From Warburgia ugandensis (lineage: Eukaryota; Streptophyta; Magnoliopsida; Canellales; Canellaceae), in the NCBI GenBank assembly GCA_035236585.1, contig CP141127.1:65019495-65083494 (forward strand): DNA of 64,000 bases. Reading direction: 5' to 3'. Below, piece after piece: positions 41,620 through 54,850 of the stretch. Numbering within the stretch: the stretch's first letter is position 1; every line of letters starts with the position of its first letter. The position numbers were made by a program, and so were the translations under genes. The notes below the pieces were generated by a model. The model worked only from the letters and a program-made list of their open reading frames with translations, did no database searches and was not told the origin of the DNA.

Positions 41620-43757
41620 GTGATAACTGGTGAGAGTTTGACCTCACAACATAGGTTAATGGTTATGGATATCCATATCAAAAGATGGAGAAAAAGAACT
41701 AAACTTAATACACACCCAAAAACTAAGTGGTGGAACTTAAAAGGAGAGAAAATAACCTCCTTCAAAAATAAGTTGATGGTAGAAGAAAAGTGGAACTATG
41801 AAACAGAAGTAAATACTATGTGGACTAATATGGCTAAGTGCATTAAGAAAGTGGCAAAAGATGTCTTAGGAGTACCTAAAGGTAAAAGGGTATTAACAAA
41901 GGAAACATGGTGGTAGACTGAAACAGTTCAAAAAGTTATTAAAGAAAAACGGATGTGTTTTAAAGCATGGCAGAAGATTAGAAATAATGAAAACTATGAG
42001 CAGTATAAGAATGCTAAAAATGTTGCTAAGAGAATAGTGAGGCTAAACTTAAAGCATATGATGAGCTCTACAATAGACTAGGAACAAGAGAAGGTGAGAA
42101 AGATGTGTTTAAACTTGCAAAAGTAAGAGAACAGAAGGGTAAGGACTTAGATCATGTTAGGTGTATTAGAAGTGATGATCAAAGGGTATTAGTCAAAGAT
42201 GATGAGATCAAATAAAGGTGGGAAACATACTTTCAAAAATTGTTATATGACAATGGCCCTGAGAATATAGGGATTGAAAATACTATAAATCAAAATAACA
42301 TTGGATATTATAGGTATGAACGTAGGATTAGAATACCTGAAGTAAAAGAGGCCTTGAAAAAGATGAAATCAGGAAAGGCCATGGGGCCTGATGGTATACC
42401 AATAGAGGTTTGGAAGCATATGGAAGACATTGGGGTAGTTTGGTTGACCAAGTTCTTTAACAAGATTATAAAATCAAAGAAAATGCTTGATGAGTGGAGG
42501 AAAAGCTCTATTGTACCAATTTATAAGAATAAAGGAGACATATAGAGCTGCACTAATTATAGAGGGATCAAACTTATGAGCCATACTATGAAACTTTTTG
42601 AAAGAGTGATTGAGAAGAGGCTGTGTCATGAAACAAATGTATCAGAAAATCAATTTGGTTTCATGCCTGGGAGGTCTACCATGGAGGCTATTTTCTTACT
42701 AAGACAATTAGTAGAGAAATATAGGGAGAGGTGAAAAGACCTCCACATGGTCTTTATCGTTAATATGGAGAGTGTTGGGTGGTAAAGGGGTTTCGCAAGG
42801 ATATATAGACATAATTAAAGATATGTATGAGGGAACGGTAACAAATGTTAAGACCACTAGTGGTGTGACTGGTGATTTTCCTGTCACTATAGGATTGCAC
42901 CAAGGATCGGCATTGAGTCCATACCTTTTCACATTGGTTATGGATGAGCTAACAAAACATTTGCACGAGGAGATTCCTGGTGCATGTTATTTGCAGATGA
43001 TATAGTCTAAATTGATGAGACAAGGGAGGGTGTAAACATAAAGCTAGAATTATGGAGACAAGCATTAGAATCTGAAGGATTTAAAATTAGTCGAACTAAG
43101 ACAGAATATATGGAATATAATTTTAGCAAAGAGAGTAGGAGTAGAACACCAGTCAAGATTGATAACCAAGAAGTCCCCGTCAAAGACCACTTTCAGTACT
43201 TGGGATCAATAATTCATGAGAGTGGAGAGATTGAGAGGGAAGTTATCCAGAGAATTCAAGCGGGTTGGAACAAATGGAGATATGCATCTGGAGTTTTGTG
43301 TGATCAACGGGTGCCACTCAAACTAAAAGGAAAATTCTATAGGATGGCCATAAGGCCGGCCATGCTCTATGGATCAAAATGTTGGGCAGTTAAGGAACAT
43401 CATACTCATAGGATAAGTGTCGCAGAAATGAGGATGTTGAGATGGATGAGCGGTAAGACAAGAAAAGATAGAATTCGAAATGAAAATATTCGAGGAAATT
43501 TAGGGATAGCACCAGTAGGTAATAAGATGAGGGAGACTAGACTTAGATGGTTTGGACATGTTCAAAGGAGACCAACAACGGCACCGGTTAGAAGAAGTGA
43601 GGCAATACAAGTAGAAAGTTTTAAAAGGGCAAGGGGAAGGCCCAAAAGAACGTGGATAGAAGTGGTGAGGAAAGATTTAAAAACTTTGGGACTAAATGAA
43701 GACATGGTATTTAATAGAGTGGAATGGAGGAATAAGATTCATGTGGCCGACCCCTAA
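41620..43757 (+). pseudogene. LINE-1 ORF, reverse transcriptase and C-terminal region
   Basis: Fragmented continuation. Frame 41620-41916 holds the end of the endonuclease and the linker. Frame 42240-42545 holds RT motifs ('SGKAMGPDGIPIEVWKHM', 'EWRKSSIVPIYKNKGD'). The region 42550-42720 reads 'NYRGIKLMSHTMK' and 'ENQFGFMPGRST'. At 42745-42775 the stretch that in LINE-2 encodes '[12 protein letters not shown]' is missing, so the motif A Asp is lost. Frame 42772-43005 has 'GLHQGSALSPYLFTLVMDEL', and the FADD box at about 42985 is reached only by a frame change. Frame 43110-43757 is the C-terminal part with 'LRWFGHVQRRP' and 'RGRPKRTWIEVVRKDLK'. Confidence 0.85.
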
Positions 43758-43789
43758 TTGGGATAAGGTCTTGATGATGATGATGATAA

Positions 43790-45424
43790 TCTTCTGCATG
43801 CAACTTCATAACAAATCATACATAAAGGGCTCCTCACACAAGATTTTCTACCTAGTGCATATGACGAGTAAACAAGAAATAAATGAAAAATAAGAAAATC
43901 CCAGAAAGTACTTATGTCATGACCACACAGAGAAATATCTTAAAGTAAGAAAAGGTTAGGTTTGATAAAGCCTATTTTTCCATATCAATTCCAAAAATTT
44001 ACAAAGTAAAGATTAGCACCAATCCTGCACCACAAAGAACACAACTAAATTTCAGAAACATTCAACAGAGCAGATAGCAGTCAACACAAAAAACTGAGTA
44101 TAAAAGAGTACAACCACAGCCTCGCAATGTAAATCACCAAAAAAATTCACAAGTTGAGGAAGGCATTAAAAATTCAAGGACTGATTATAGTTTCAAAAAG
44201 GAAAAAAAGAGAAAAGGAATGACTCTTCATTGGTCTAGCAGGTGAGTACTCAAAAATGGCAGGAGAAAAAAAAAGAGCACAAAACCCACTTTCCAAGACA
44301 TCAACCTTAGAAGCCCAGAAAGACTACCAACTCAATATCTACAATGCAGATTTAAACATTACTAATTTAAAATATTAAATTAACAATTTTCTAAACCAAA
44401 CCATGTGACAATAAGAAAGAGATTAAGATAGGTCAAAAACCACATAAGAGTAACTCACTAACAAAATGCATGGGGGTTTATCTAAGCAAAACCGCAATCA
44501 GAGATGCAACATCTTATTATGTAAAGGAAATATAACAAGCCATTAGAGAACATCAACTGCAGTCTAAACAAGAAAAAACAAAAATACTACAAAAACTTCA
44601 ACATCACATCAAATTGGATTCAAAAGGAAAAAAGGGACTACAAAAGTCATCCGCACACCTTTATGAAATTTCACTGCCAGATTAATTATTATTCACCCGA
44701 CAATCGTCCTTGTGTAATTCTATATAGAATCATACATAAGTGATATCCTTCGCAGAAATTTCAACCTTATGCATATGACAAGTGAAAAACAACCAACAAT
44801 AGAATAAGAAGATCAAAGAACTACAGATGTCGAGGCCACATTATGGAATTGCCAAATTTTGAACAATATGTTGAAGTAACACAAGATTAGGTTCAAGGAA
44901 AACAATTGTCCCAAATTATATCCTGAAATCCGACACTACAAAGATTACTACCAACCCTGCACAACAAAGAACACAAATTAATTTCTATAATATCCAAGAG
45001 ACCAGGCAACAATTAACATAAACAACGAGTAGGCATGGGAGTCATCTAAGCAAAACCCAAGCAGAGATGCAACATCTTATTATGCAAAGGAAATATAAGA
45101 AGCCGTTAGAGAGCATCAACCATAATCCAAATACGAAAAACCAAAAATCCTACAAAAGCTTCAACATCACATCAAATTGGTTTAAAAGGGAAAAACAGAC
45201 TAAGAAAGACATCCACAAATCCCTTACGAAATTTCACAGCACAATTAATAACTGAGATGCAACATCTTATTATGCGAAGGAAATATAAAAAGCCGTTAGA
45301 GAGTATCAACCATAATCCAAATACAAAAAAACAAAAATCCTACTAAAGCTTCAGCATCACATCAAATTGGTTTAAAAGGAAAAAAACAGACTAAGAAAGA
45401 CATCCACAAATCCCTTATGAAATT
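43790..45424. repeat. Array segment between LINE-1 and the RTE fragment
   Basis: It continues the unit interrupted at 40192. From about 44903 it is the counterpart of window bases 1-330. It contains a 190-bp tandem duplication (45064-45253 and 45254-45427), nearly identical and therefore recent. Confidence 0.85.
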
Positions 45425-45541
45425 TCATCATCATCATCATCAAGACCTTATCCCAATTAGGGGTCGGCCACATGAATCTTATTCCTCCATTCCACTCTAT
45501 TAAATACCATGGTTTCATTTAGTCCCAAAGTTTTTAAACAA
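45425..45541 (-). mobile_element. Orphan RTE LINE 3' end
   Basis: On the - strand it reads from 'gtttaaaaactttgggac' through 'tggaatggaggaataagatt' to 'aattggggataaggtcttgatgatg', matching the last 115 bp of LINE-1, with the short-repeat tail at the left. It is a severely 5'-truncated insertion, common for LINEs. Confidence 0.88.
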
Positions 45542-48042
45542 CACAACTAATAACTAATCACCACACAATTGTCCTAGTGCAATTCCACATAGAATCGTAC
45601 ATAAGCAATTCCTCTCGCAAAAATTTCAACCTTGCTCATATGACGTGTACAAAAACAACAGCAAAAAAGACGATCATTGAACCATTGATTTAATGACCAC
45701 ATTGTGGAATTGCAAACTTTGAACAATATCTTAAAGTAACATAAGATCAGGTTCAACTAAACCAATGCCCTCCCCAAAATACAACACTACTGAGATTATT
45801 GGCAACCCTGCACAACAAAGAACACATTAATTTCTACAATATCCAAGAGACTAGACAACAATCAACAAAAACAACAAGTACATAACAGCAAAACCATGGC
45901 CTCGCAACCCAACTCGCCAATAAACATTCACAAGTTGAGGAAACACGGAAAAATTTAAGGACTAATTTTAATTTTCAAAAAGAAAAGAAGTAATTACACC
46001 TCATTCTTCTAGTATGAGAGTACTATAAAATGACACTAACCAAAAAAAAGAGCACAAACACCCCTTACCAAGACATCAACACTGGAACTTCAGAAAGGCA
46101 AGTAACTCAACATATATGATCCACAAATTTAAACATTACGAATTTGAAAAATTAAATCAGAATATTTCTAAACAAAATCACATAACACTAAGAAATAATT
46201 TAAAGCAGGCTGAAAACCCCATAGTGTTATTCTTTGACATAAGGAGCAAAGGTTATCCAAGCAAAATTTCAAGCAGAGAAGCATCCTCTTAGTGTGGAAA
46301 GGAAATATAAGAAGTTGTTAGAGAACTTCAAGAGCAATCTAAAAAAACGAGCTACAAAAACTTCAATGTCAAATCAAATCTATTTAAACGGAAAAAAGGA
46401 ACTATGAAAACAATCCACTACCCTGACATCAAATTTCACATCCAAATTAGTAATTGTTGTTCTCACAATCTTCTGCGTGCAACTCCATAACCAATCATGT
46501 ATAAAAGGCTCCTCATGCAAGAATTTCTACCCTGCACATATGACGGTTGAACAAGAAATAACTGGAAAATAAGAAGATAAGAAAAGTAATGATGTCATGT
46601 CCACATTGTAAAATAACCATATTAAGAGAAATATCTGAAGGAAAGAAAAGGGTAGGATCGACTAAACCCATGTCTCCAAATCAATTTAGAAATTTGACAA
46701 TGCAAAGATTAGCACCAATCCTGCACAAAAAAGAACACAACTAAATTTCAGAAACATCTAAGAACCATATAACAGTCAACTTGAAGAACTGAGAATATAA
46801 GAGTACAACAACAGCCTCACAATGTAACTCATCAAAAAACATTCAAAAGTTGGGAAAGGCCTCAAAATTTTAAGGACTAAAGGAAAGAAAAATAAAAATA
46901 AAAAATGACTCTTCATTGTTCTAGTAGGAGAGAACTAAAAAATAATAGGCAAAAAAAAATAAAAATGCTCAAGACCCACTTTGCTAGACATCAGCATTAG
47001 AACCCCAGAAAGGCAAGTAACTCAACATCTGCAACAAACAGATTTTCAATATTACTAATTTAAAACATTAAATCCGCATATTTCTAGACCAAATGATAAG
47101 ATGCTAACAAAGAATTTAAAGCATGCTGAAAACACACTGACAGAAGGCATGGGAGTTATCCAAGCAAAACCCAAGCAGAGATTCAACATCTTATTATGCA
47201 AAGGAAATATAAGAAGTCATTAGAGAGCATCAACTGTAGTCTAAACAAGAAAAAACAAGAATGCTACAAAAACTTCGACATCACATCAACTAGGTTAAAA
47301 ATGGAAAAAGAGACTAAGAAAGCAATCCTCAAATCCCTTATGAAATTTCACAGCCAGATTAATTATTATTCACCTAACAATCGTTCCTGTGCAATTTCAT
47401 ACACAATCATACATAAGTGATTCCTTTGGCAGAAATTTCACCTTGCGCATATGACAAGAGAAACACAACCAACAGCAAATTAAGGCGATCAAAGAACTAC
47501 TGATGTCATGGCCACATTACGGAATTGCCAAATTTTGAACAATATCTTAAAGAAACATAAGATTAGGATCGAGGAAACCAATGTCCCCAAATATAACCCA
47601 AAATCCGACACTACAAAGATTACTGCTAACCTTGCACAACAAAGAACACAATTTAATTTCTATAATATCCTAAAGACCAGACAACAATCAACACAAACAA
47701 CGAGTACATAAGAGAAAGCATGGGCTTGCAATCCAACTCACCAATCAACATTCACAAGCTGAGGAAACCCTGAAAAATTCAAGGACTGATTTTAATTTCC
47801 AAAAAGAAAAGAAGGAATGGCGCTTCATTCTTCTCACAGGGGAGTACTTTAAAATGACACTGGCCAAAAAAACAAAAAATCACAACTTAACTTTTCAAGA
47901 CATCAACACTAAAACCCCGAAAGACAAGTAACTCAAGATATACGATCCACAAATTTCACCATTACAGGACGACATTGAATCTGCTCAAAGAGGAAAAAAG
48001 GAACGGAGAAAGAGATCTGCAAACCACTAATATAATTTCACA

Positions 48043-48216
48043 GCCTTAGCACAACAGTAGAGTTGTCATTGTGTGACCTTGAGGTCACGGGTTCAAGGTG
48101 TGGAAACAGCCTCTTGCAAAATGCAAGGTAAGGCTGCGTAATATTGACCCTTGTGGTCCACCCCTTCGCCGGAGCTTGCATACGCAGGAGCTTCATGCAC
48201 CAGGGGTGCCCTTTAT
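48043..48216 (+). mobile_element. Au-type SINE, copy 2 (paralogue of copy 1)
   Basis: It has the same body and the same array junctions as 7457-7629, with independent substitutions. The flanks before ('gagatctgcaaaccactaat') and after ('attgttctcataac') match those of copy 1, so the SINE was present before blocks A and B separated. Confidence 0.88.
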
Positions 48217-51208
48217 TTGGTATTGTTCTCATAACAATCTCCAGCTTGCAGTTCCATAAAAAATCATACATAAGAAGCTGCTTGTACATAGTTTTCGACC
48301 CTGCACATATGACAAGTGAACAAAAAACAATAGGAAAATTAAGAAAATTAGATAACTACTGATGTCATCACCCCCTTGTGGAATTGCCACATTTACAGAA
48401 ATATCTTAGAAGTAACAAAAGGCTAAGCTCAATTAAACCCATTTCTTCATATCAATCCAGGAAACAGACCCTGCAAAGATTAGCCCCAATCCTGGACAAC
48501 AAAGAACGCAACAAATTCTGAAACGTCCAAGAGACCATATAACAATCAACACAAGCAACCAAGTATATAAGAGTACAACCATGGTCTTCCAAAACAACTC
48601 TTCAATCAACATCACAAGTTGAGGAAAGCTTGAAAAAATTCAAGCACTGATTTTAATTTTGAAAAAAAAAAAAAGGAATGAAGCTTCTTATTCTAGCCAG
48701 AAAGTACTCTAAAATGAAATTAGGAGAAAAATATAAGCAGAAAACCCACTTTGCAAGACATCAACATTGGAAGAACAGAAAGACGAGTAACACAACATCT
48801 GCAATCAACAGATTTGAATATTGCCAATTACAAATATGAAATCTGCATATTTATAAACGTAATCACATGATGCTAACAAAGAGTTCAAAGTAAGCCAAAA
48901 AGCCCTTGAGTAATTCATTGTCAGAAGGCAGGGAGGTTATCCAAGTAAAACCACAAGCAGATGTAGAAGTTGTTAGTAAATTTCAACTGCAATCTAAACA
49001 AGAAAGCAACAAAAACTTCAACATCACAATGAATCAGTTTAAAATGGAAAAAAAGGGACTCGGAAAGCAATTCGCAAACCCCATATGAATTTCACAGCCA
49101 GATTAATAATTATTCAACTGACAATCATCCACGTGCATTTCCATAAAGAATCAAACATAAGAGATTCCAAGTGTAGAAATTTTAACCCAGCGCATATAGC
49201 AAGTGAACAAGAAACAACAGGAAAATAAAAGAACTAGAGAACCACAAATGTCATGACCACATTGTGGAGATGCAACATTTACAAAAGATGTTAAAGCAAC
49301 AAAAGATTTTGTTCAACTAAACCCATGTCTCCAAATCTATCCTGCAAACCAACTCTATAAAGATTAATACCAACCCTAGACAAGAAAGAACACAACTGAA
49401 TTTCTAAAACATCCAAGAGACCATATAACAATCAAGACAAAATATGACTATATACAAGTATAACGATGGTTCGCAACCCAACTCGCCAATCAACATTTGC
49501 AAGTTCAAGAAATCCTAAAAAATTCCAGGACTGATATGAATTTTCAAAACAAAAATAAAAGGATTGAAGGTTCATTGTTCCAACAGAATACTATAAAAAG
49601 CTACAATCAATATCATATTGAATCAATTTAAAGAACAGAGCAGGAAATAAGAAAGCACTTCGCAAATCCCTTATGAAATTTCATAGCTAGATTTGTTATT
49701 GTTCTCCTGACAATCATCCGCATGCGATTTCACAAAGAATCATACATATGAGAGTCCTTGAGTAAAAATTTCAGCCCTGCGCATATGGCAGGTGAACAAG
49801 AAACAAAAGGAAAATAAGTAGACAAGAGAACTACTAATGTCTTGACCACATTGTGGAATGGCAACATTTAGAAAAATATCTTCGAGGAACAGAATATTGG
49901 GTTCGACTATAACCATTTCCCCAAATCAAACCCAAAATCCAACCCTAAAGATTAGCATAAACACGAGACAACAAAGAACACAACAGAATTTCTAAAATTT
50001 CCATGAGACCAGACAACAATCAATACAAGCAATGAGTATATAGGAGTCAAACCATGGCCTCACAATCCAACTCGCCAATCAACGATCACAGGTGAGGAGA
50101 ACCTGAAAAATTCAGGCACTGATATGATTTTCAAAATGAAAATGATTTAAATAACTCTTCATTGTTCTAGCACAAGAGTACACTAAAAAGACACTGGCCC
50201 AAAAAAATTAAGCATAAAACCCGCTTTGCAAGACATCAACACTTTTGAAAGCCAGAAATACGAGTAACTCAACATCTACAATTCACAAATTTCAAAATTA
50301 CCAATTTGTAAAATTAAAATCACATTTCTAAACTAAATCACGTAATGCTAAGAAAGAGTTAAAAGCAGGCCAAACACCCCTAGAGTAATTCTTTGACAAA
50401 AGGCACTGAGGTTGTCCAAGTACAAGCTTAAGTGCATGTGCACCCTCCTATGGTGCAAAGGATATATATGAAGTCATTAGCAAACTTCAACTACAACCAA
50501 AACAAAAACAACTAAAAAGCTACCAAAACTTCAATATCATATATAACTGCTTTGACAGGAAAACAACAACTAAGAAAGTGACACACAAGCCCCTTATGAA
50601 ATATTACAACTAGATTAGTCAGTGTTTTCCTAACCATCTTCGCATGCAATTCCACAAAGACTCATACATAAACACTCCTCATGCAGAAATTTCAATGCTG
50701 AATCTATGATGGGCGAACAAGATGCCACAGGAAAATAAGAAAATCAGAAAACTACTAACGTCTTGACATTGTGAAATTGCAACATCTAGAGAAATATCTT
50801 TTAAGTAGCAAAAGGTTCGGTTCAACTAAACCCATGTCTCCATATCAATCCCATAATCCCAACCCTTAAAAATTAGCACGGAATTCTTTAAATATCCAAG
50901 AGACCAGATAACAACACAAACAGTGAGCAAATAAGAGTGCAGTAATGGCTTCATAACTCACCTCTTGAATACAGGAAACTCTAAACAATTCAAGGACAGA
51001 CTTGAATTTTAAAATGGGAAAAAAAAAAAAAAAGGAACAGTGCTTCATTATTCTGGCCAAAGAGTACTCTAAAATTAGTGGAAAAAATAACACAACCTGC
51101 TTTGCAAGACATTAACACTGGAACCCAGAAAGAAAAGTAATTCAACATTAGCAATCCACAAATTTCAACGTTACCAATTTGAAAAATTAAATCCTTATAT
51201 ATCTAAAC

Positions 51209-51370
51209 GGTAAAAGTTGTCATCATGTGACCTTAGGTCACGGGTTCAAGGCGTGGAATCAGCCTCTTGCAAAATGCAAGGTAAGGCTGCCTATTATAGG
51301 CCCTTATGGTCTGCCCCTTCCCTGGACCCCAATGGGCGGGAGCTTCGTGTACCGGGGCTGCCCTTTTTTT
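51209..51370 (+). mobile_element. Au-type SINE, copy 3, with perfect target duplication
   Basis: Slightly shortened at the 5' end, with a T-rich 3' end ('gggctgccctttttt'). It is flanked by a perfect 10-bp duplication atatctaaac (51199-51208 and 51371-51380). The paralogous site in block A, 16453-16462, has a single copy and no SINE. This is the youngest clear SINE event in the window. Confidence 0.93.
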
Positions 51371-52158
51371 ATATCTAAACTAAACCAGTTGACGCGAACA
51401 AGGAGTTTAAAATAGGCCAAAAACACCCCAATGTAATTCATTGACAAAAGGCACGAAGGTCACCTAAGCAAAATCTCAAACAGAGATGCATCCTCTTATT
51501 GTGCAAAGGAAATACAACAAATAGTAAGTGAACTTCAACTACAATATAAATAACCAAAAACTAAAAAGGTACAAAAACATCAATGTCATATTGAATTAAT
51601 TCAAGGAACAAAAGAAGAACTAAGAAGGCAATCTACAAACCGCTTATGAAATTTCACAACTAGATTACTTACTCTTTCGTGATAATCTTCCACATGCAAT
51701 TCCATAAAGAATCTAACATAAATGACTCCTCGCGCAGAAATTTCAAACATGTGCATATAACGGGAGAACAAGAAACAACAGGAACATAAGAAGATTAGAG
51801 AACTACTAATGTCATGACCACATTATAGAATTGCAACATTTAGAGAAATATCATAAAGTAACAAAAAGATGAGTTCTACTAAACCCATGTGTCCGTATCA
51901 ATCCTGAAATTCGACCGTTCAAAAATTACCGCCAACCTAGAAAATAAATAAGACAACTGAATTTGTGAAATATCCAAGTGACCAAATAACAATCGACACA
52001 AACAATGGCTATATAAGAGTACAACCATGGCCTCACAACCCAACTTGTCAATTAACATTAACAAGTTGAGCAAACCTCGAAAAATTCAAGGACTGATTTG
52101 AATTTCCAAAGAGAAAAAAAATAAAGTAATCACACTTCATTGTTCTGGCCAGAGAACA

Positions 52159-52520
52159 CTCTAAGTACTTTCTTGGATCCTTACATATTGCATATATCAC
52201 TAAAAATATAACCAAAGATATCTCCGAATAAATGTCACACATCCCAGATATCACAGAACATATAACACATATGTTGGATATTACAGAAGGTATCTTTGGA
52301 GATATTGCAGGAGATATGCCAAAAAACGCCAAACACACACCGTTAGAAAAAAGGGCAAAAATAGTTTCGAGAAGAGCCTCCGTGGTAGGCGGGGAAGCTT
52401 TCTTTGTCACTGCTGAGCGTCTAGAAAGAAGACGCGTCAAAATTATCCGCGTCATTTTTGACGCGGTGGACGGGAAACATCACCCTCCGCCGACCTTCTC
52501 TTGTAGTTAACTTTGATCTG
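52159..52520. other. Junction region at the array end, GATAT-rich
   Basis: It contains repeated 'gatat' phrases, and 'ggagatatgcc' followed by 'aaacgccaaacacac' (52310-52345). Related phrases occur in the minisatellite at 57661-57960. The last part (52385-52500) is richer in CG dinucleotides. No gene or known element could be assigned. Confidence 0.45.
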
Positions 52521-54189
52521 ACAGTCCAATACTGCCAGATTACTTTAATCCTGACAGTTCACTCATAGAAATTCATCTATTAATACAAAACTATATTTTG
52601 TTGGAGTCTTTGGGTCCGAAGGGCTAGAGCAACTCTCAACAGCCAATCGAGGTTAGGGTTTTGTGGTTTCGTAAAATTGTTCAGGCTAAAATCAAGATCT
52701 TTCGTCAAGATCTTTCGTTACCATGTTGATTCAATATTTGAATCTTGAAAATCTATGATTTTTATGACTCTGTAGTATGGATAAGAAGGAAATGGCCATT
52801 CATTCCGCGAGATGTAGAGGACAGAATTTTGCTTGTGATCTTCCGATAAGCCGTTGGTTTTTCTTTATTAGAAGAAATACAGATGTTAAAAGGTAGTTTC
52901 TTCTTTGAGATCTGATGGCTTTGTTGTTGATCACTGGTTGTGATTGTATGTTGCGTTAGTATTAAGAGCCTTGATTTCTTCAACAGGGAAGGCTTTCCCT
53001 TTGAGTCTTTATCCTTTTGGTATTGGACTAGATTTCTTTCCTTATTTCCGTGACATCTTAACTGATTTCATACAAGGATTATAGACGTGTTTGATTGGGA
53101 GAAAGTTCTTATAAGTTGGTTTTGGATTTTTATGATGGGATTTTTGAGGAACATAGATGTTGAGCCTGCATCTAAACTATATTGAATGTTGTCCTACAAA
53201 TGGTTATCATTTGTTGCCTAATGATGTTTTTGATCAATTGACATCCATTTCGTTCATCTTGTCTTGGATGATGAATTGATATCAATTCATTTATTCTCTT
53301 TTCCATGGTTGACATCGATCTTGTATGTAGTAATTTGACAATTGGAAGTTGGTCATGTGACAGTTTACTAGGTGCTAATCGTCCGTTTTCTAGATGATTC
53401 TTTGATGGTATAAGACTGTATTCTCTTCCGAAACCATTTCTGTTTACTAAGCGTATTCTCTCCGAAGACTGTTTCCTCGGATCTGAGAGGGTTTTGTTGC
53501 GTGTTGTTCATGGTTGTATGGATTGTGATGGAGTTCAACTTATGGAGAGGATCGTAGATGTTGAGATTGCATCTAGACTATGATAAATGTCGTACTGCAA
53601 AGAGTTACCAGATTCTGCCAATGATGTTTTGGATTGATTGGTATCTTGTGCATCCACTAGCATCAAATTTGGGCGTGCATTATTGCTAGCAGAATGGTAG
53701 TTCTTACCAATCTAAGAATTTTCAGATAAGGGCTGCGATATCCCTTCCAAAATTGTAATTCTTTTTATTTTTTATCAACAGATTTGTTACGAAATTTGTA
53801 ATTGTATTTTGCTAGACAATCAAAGTGAAGATTGGATTCAATGAAGGCAGATTTCTTTATCATGTAAGATGGATTTGCAAAAAACTTTTTAATATTCTGG
53901 TTACCATGTTTGAACATAGTTAAACTTAATTTGCAGCATTTAACTTCGTTTTTTAGAGCTTGGTGACCATAGGCAATCAATTTTTAGCCAGTCTCATTGA
54001 AGGTTGGCCTTCTTCTCTATTCATCCACTAGTATCAAATGATTTGGTTGAATCTTTGTAAATTCTTAGCTCCTTGAATTCTTAATGATGAAACTTTTGTG
54101 GTACAGATCCTCCGCTCTTGTTTTCCAATGATGGTAGAGGCGTCGAAGTTCTGTTCTTATGTTTTTTGTTAATTGTTATTTGCTCTATT
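52521..54189. other. Unassigned T-rich region with an old duplication
   Basis: The + strand is T-rich, the reverse of the array. A degenerate duplicate is visible: 'gatgttgag.ctgcatcta.act' near 53157 and 53550, each followed by 'aatgatgtttt.gat' and 'gacatccat' or similar. No continuous coding frame. It may be intron or decayed element sequence. Confidence 0.45.
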
Positions 54190-54345
54190 CAGTTCTCTTG
54201 AATTAAGAAGTTGCTCTATTTGTGAAATTCAAATCATCCCTTGGTTTTTCCAGTGTTCTTCTCTATTGGCAATATTTGGATTTTGTGACTGCAAAGTGGT
54301 GTGAGGAGAACGTAAGGTTTCCAGTCTGCCCTTGGTGCCAGGGTG
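54190..54345 (-). repeat. Dispersed repeat, copy 2
   Basis: The reverse complement matches 22963-23105 (see there). The open frame across it on the - strand (54431-54234) is not recognised as a protein. Confidence 0.75.
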
Positions 54346-54636
54346 AGTCCAACAAAGAACTTTCCTGTGTTATCCTCCAACACACCTGAAGCCATTTGTA
54401 CCAATTCCCCTTCCCAACTTTCTTTCTGCACTCATCTCCTTTTGTGGGCTTTGATGGATCTGAATCTTTGCGTGATCCAACAATAGCAGCTGCAGGAAGT
54501 CCTACTTTCTAAACACGTAAAAAATTTCTCTCTTCCCAGATTATGTAATAAAATGAAATATACTTTTGATGGCAATAAAATACATTACTTGACAACATAT
54601 CTGAAAAAGATGAGGGGTTAAGACATAAGATAAGCA

Positions 54637-54850
54637 ATAAAACGTAGCAAAACATAATTGCAGAAGAAACAAAGTATGATCAATTGAGAGTTCAATGCTG
54701 TCAAGCATTTCTCTAGCTAATACGTCCACAGGATCAACAAATGAGATAACTCCAAGCAAAAAAGCGTAGCAAAACATAATTGGACAAGAAGCAAAAAGTA
54801 TGACAATTGAGAGTTCAATGCAGTCAAGCATTTCTCCAGTTAAGACATAT
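54637..54850. repeat. Local direct duplication, about 85 bp
   Basis: 'cgtagcaaaacataattg' to 'gtcaagcatttctc.ag' occurs at about 54637-54720 and again at 54763-54850. It lies in otherwise unassigned DNA (54346-55450), where I see no gene. Confidence 0.75.

Larger units (their letters stand above)
40193..43789 (+). mobile_element. LINE-1: near full-length RTE-clade LINE
   Basis: About 3.6 kb. It has a 5' leader with a 137-bp internal duplication (40246 and 40383), four 69-bp repeats in the N-terminal reading frame, endonuclease, RT and C-terminal region, and a 3' end 'aattgggataaggtcttgatgatgatg' with ATG-type short repeats. The array target 'ctcctcacaatcttctgcatgcaac' is split exactly between 40192 and 43790. 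Such 3' microsatellite tails and an AP-endonuclease plus RT without other domains are typical of RTE. It is dead: frame breaks, a deletion through RT motif A, and an antisense SINE piece in the endonuclease region. Confidence 0.92.
45542..52158. repeat. Array segment, block B, to the array end
   Basis: Units colinear with block A (offset about 40.58 kb before the Copia-2 site). Spacing is 912 bp (46431 to 47343) and 923 bp (49676 to 50599). About 0.6 kb that block A has (9050-9630) is missing here near 49587. The array ends inside the phrase 'gagaacactcta' near 52158. Confidence 0.85.

Noticed and set aside
54234-54431. A 65-codon - strand frame
   Set aside because: It lies over the dispersed repeat, resembles no known protein, and its homologue at 22963-23105 does not keep the frame.
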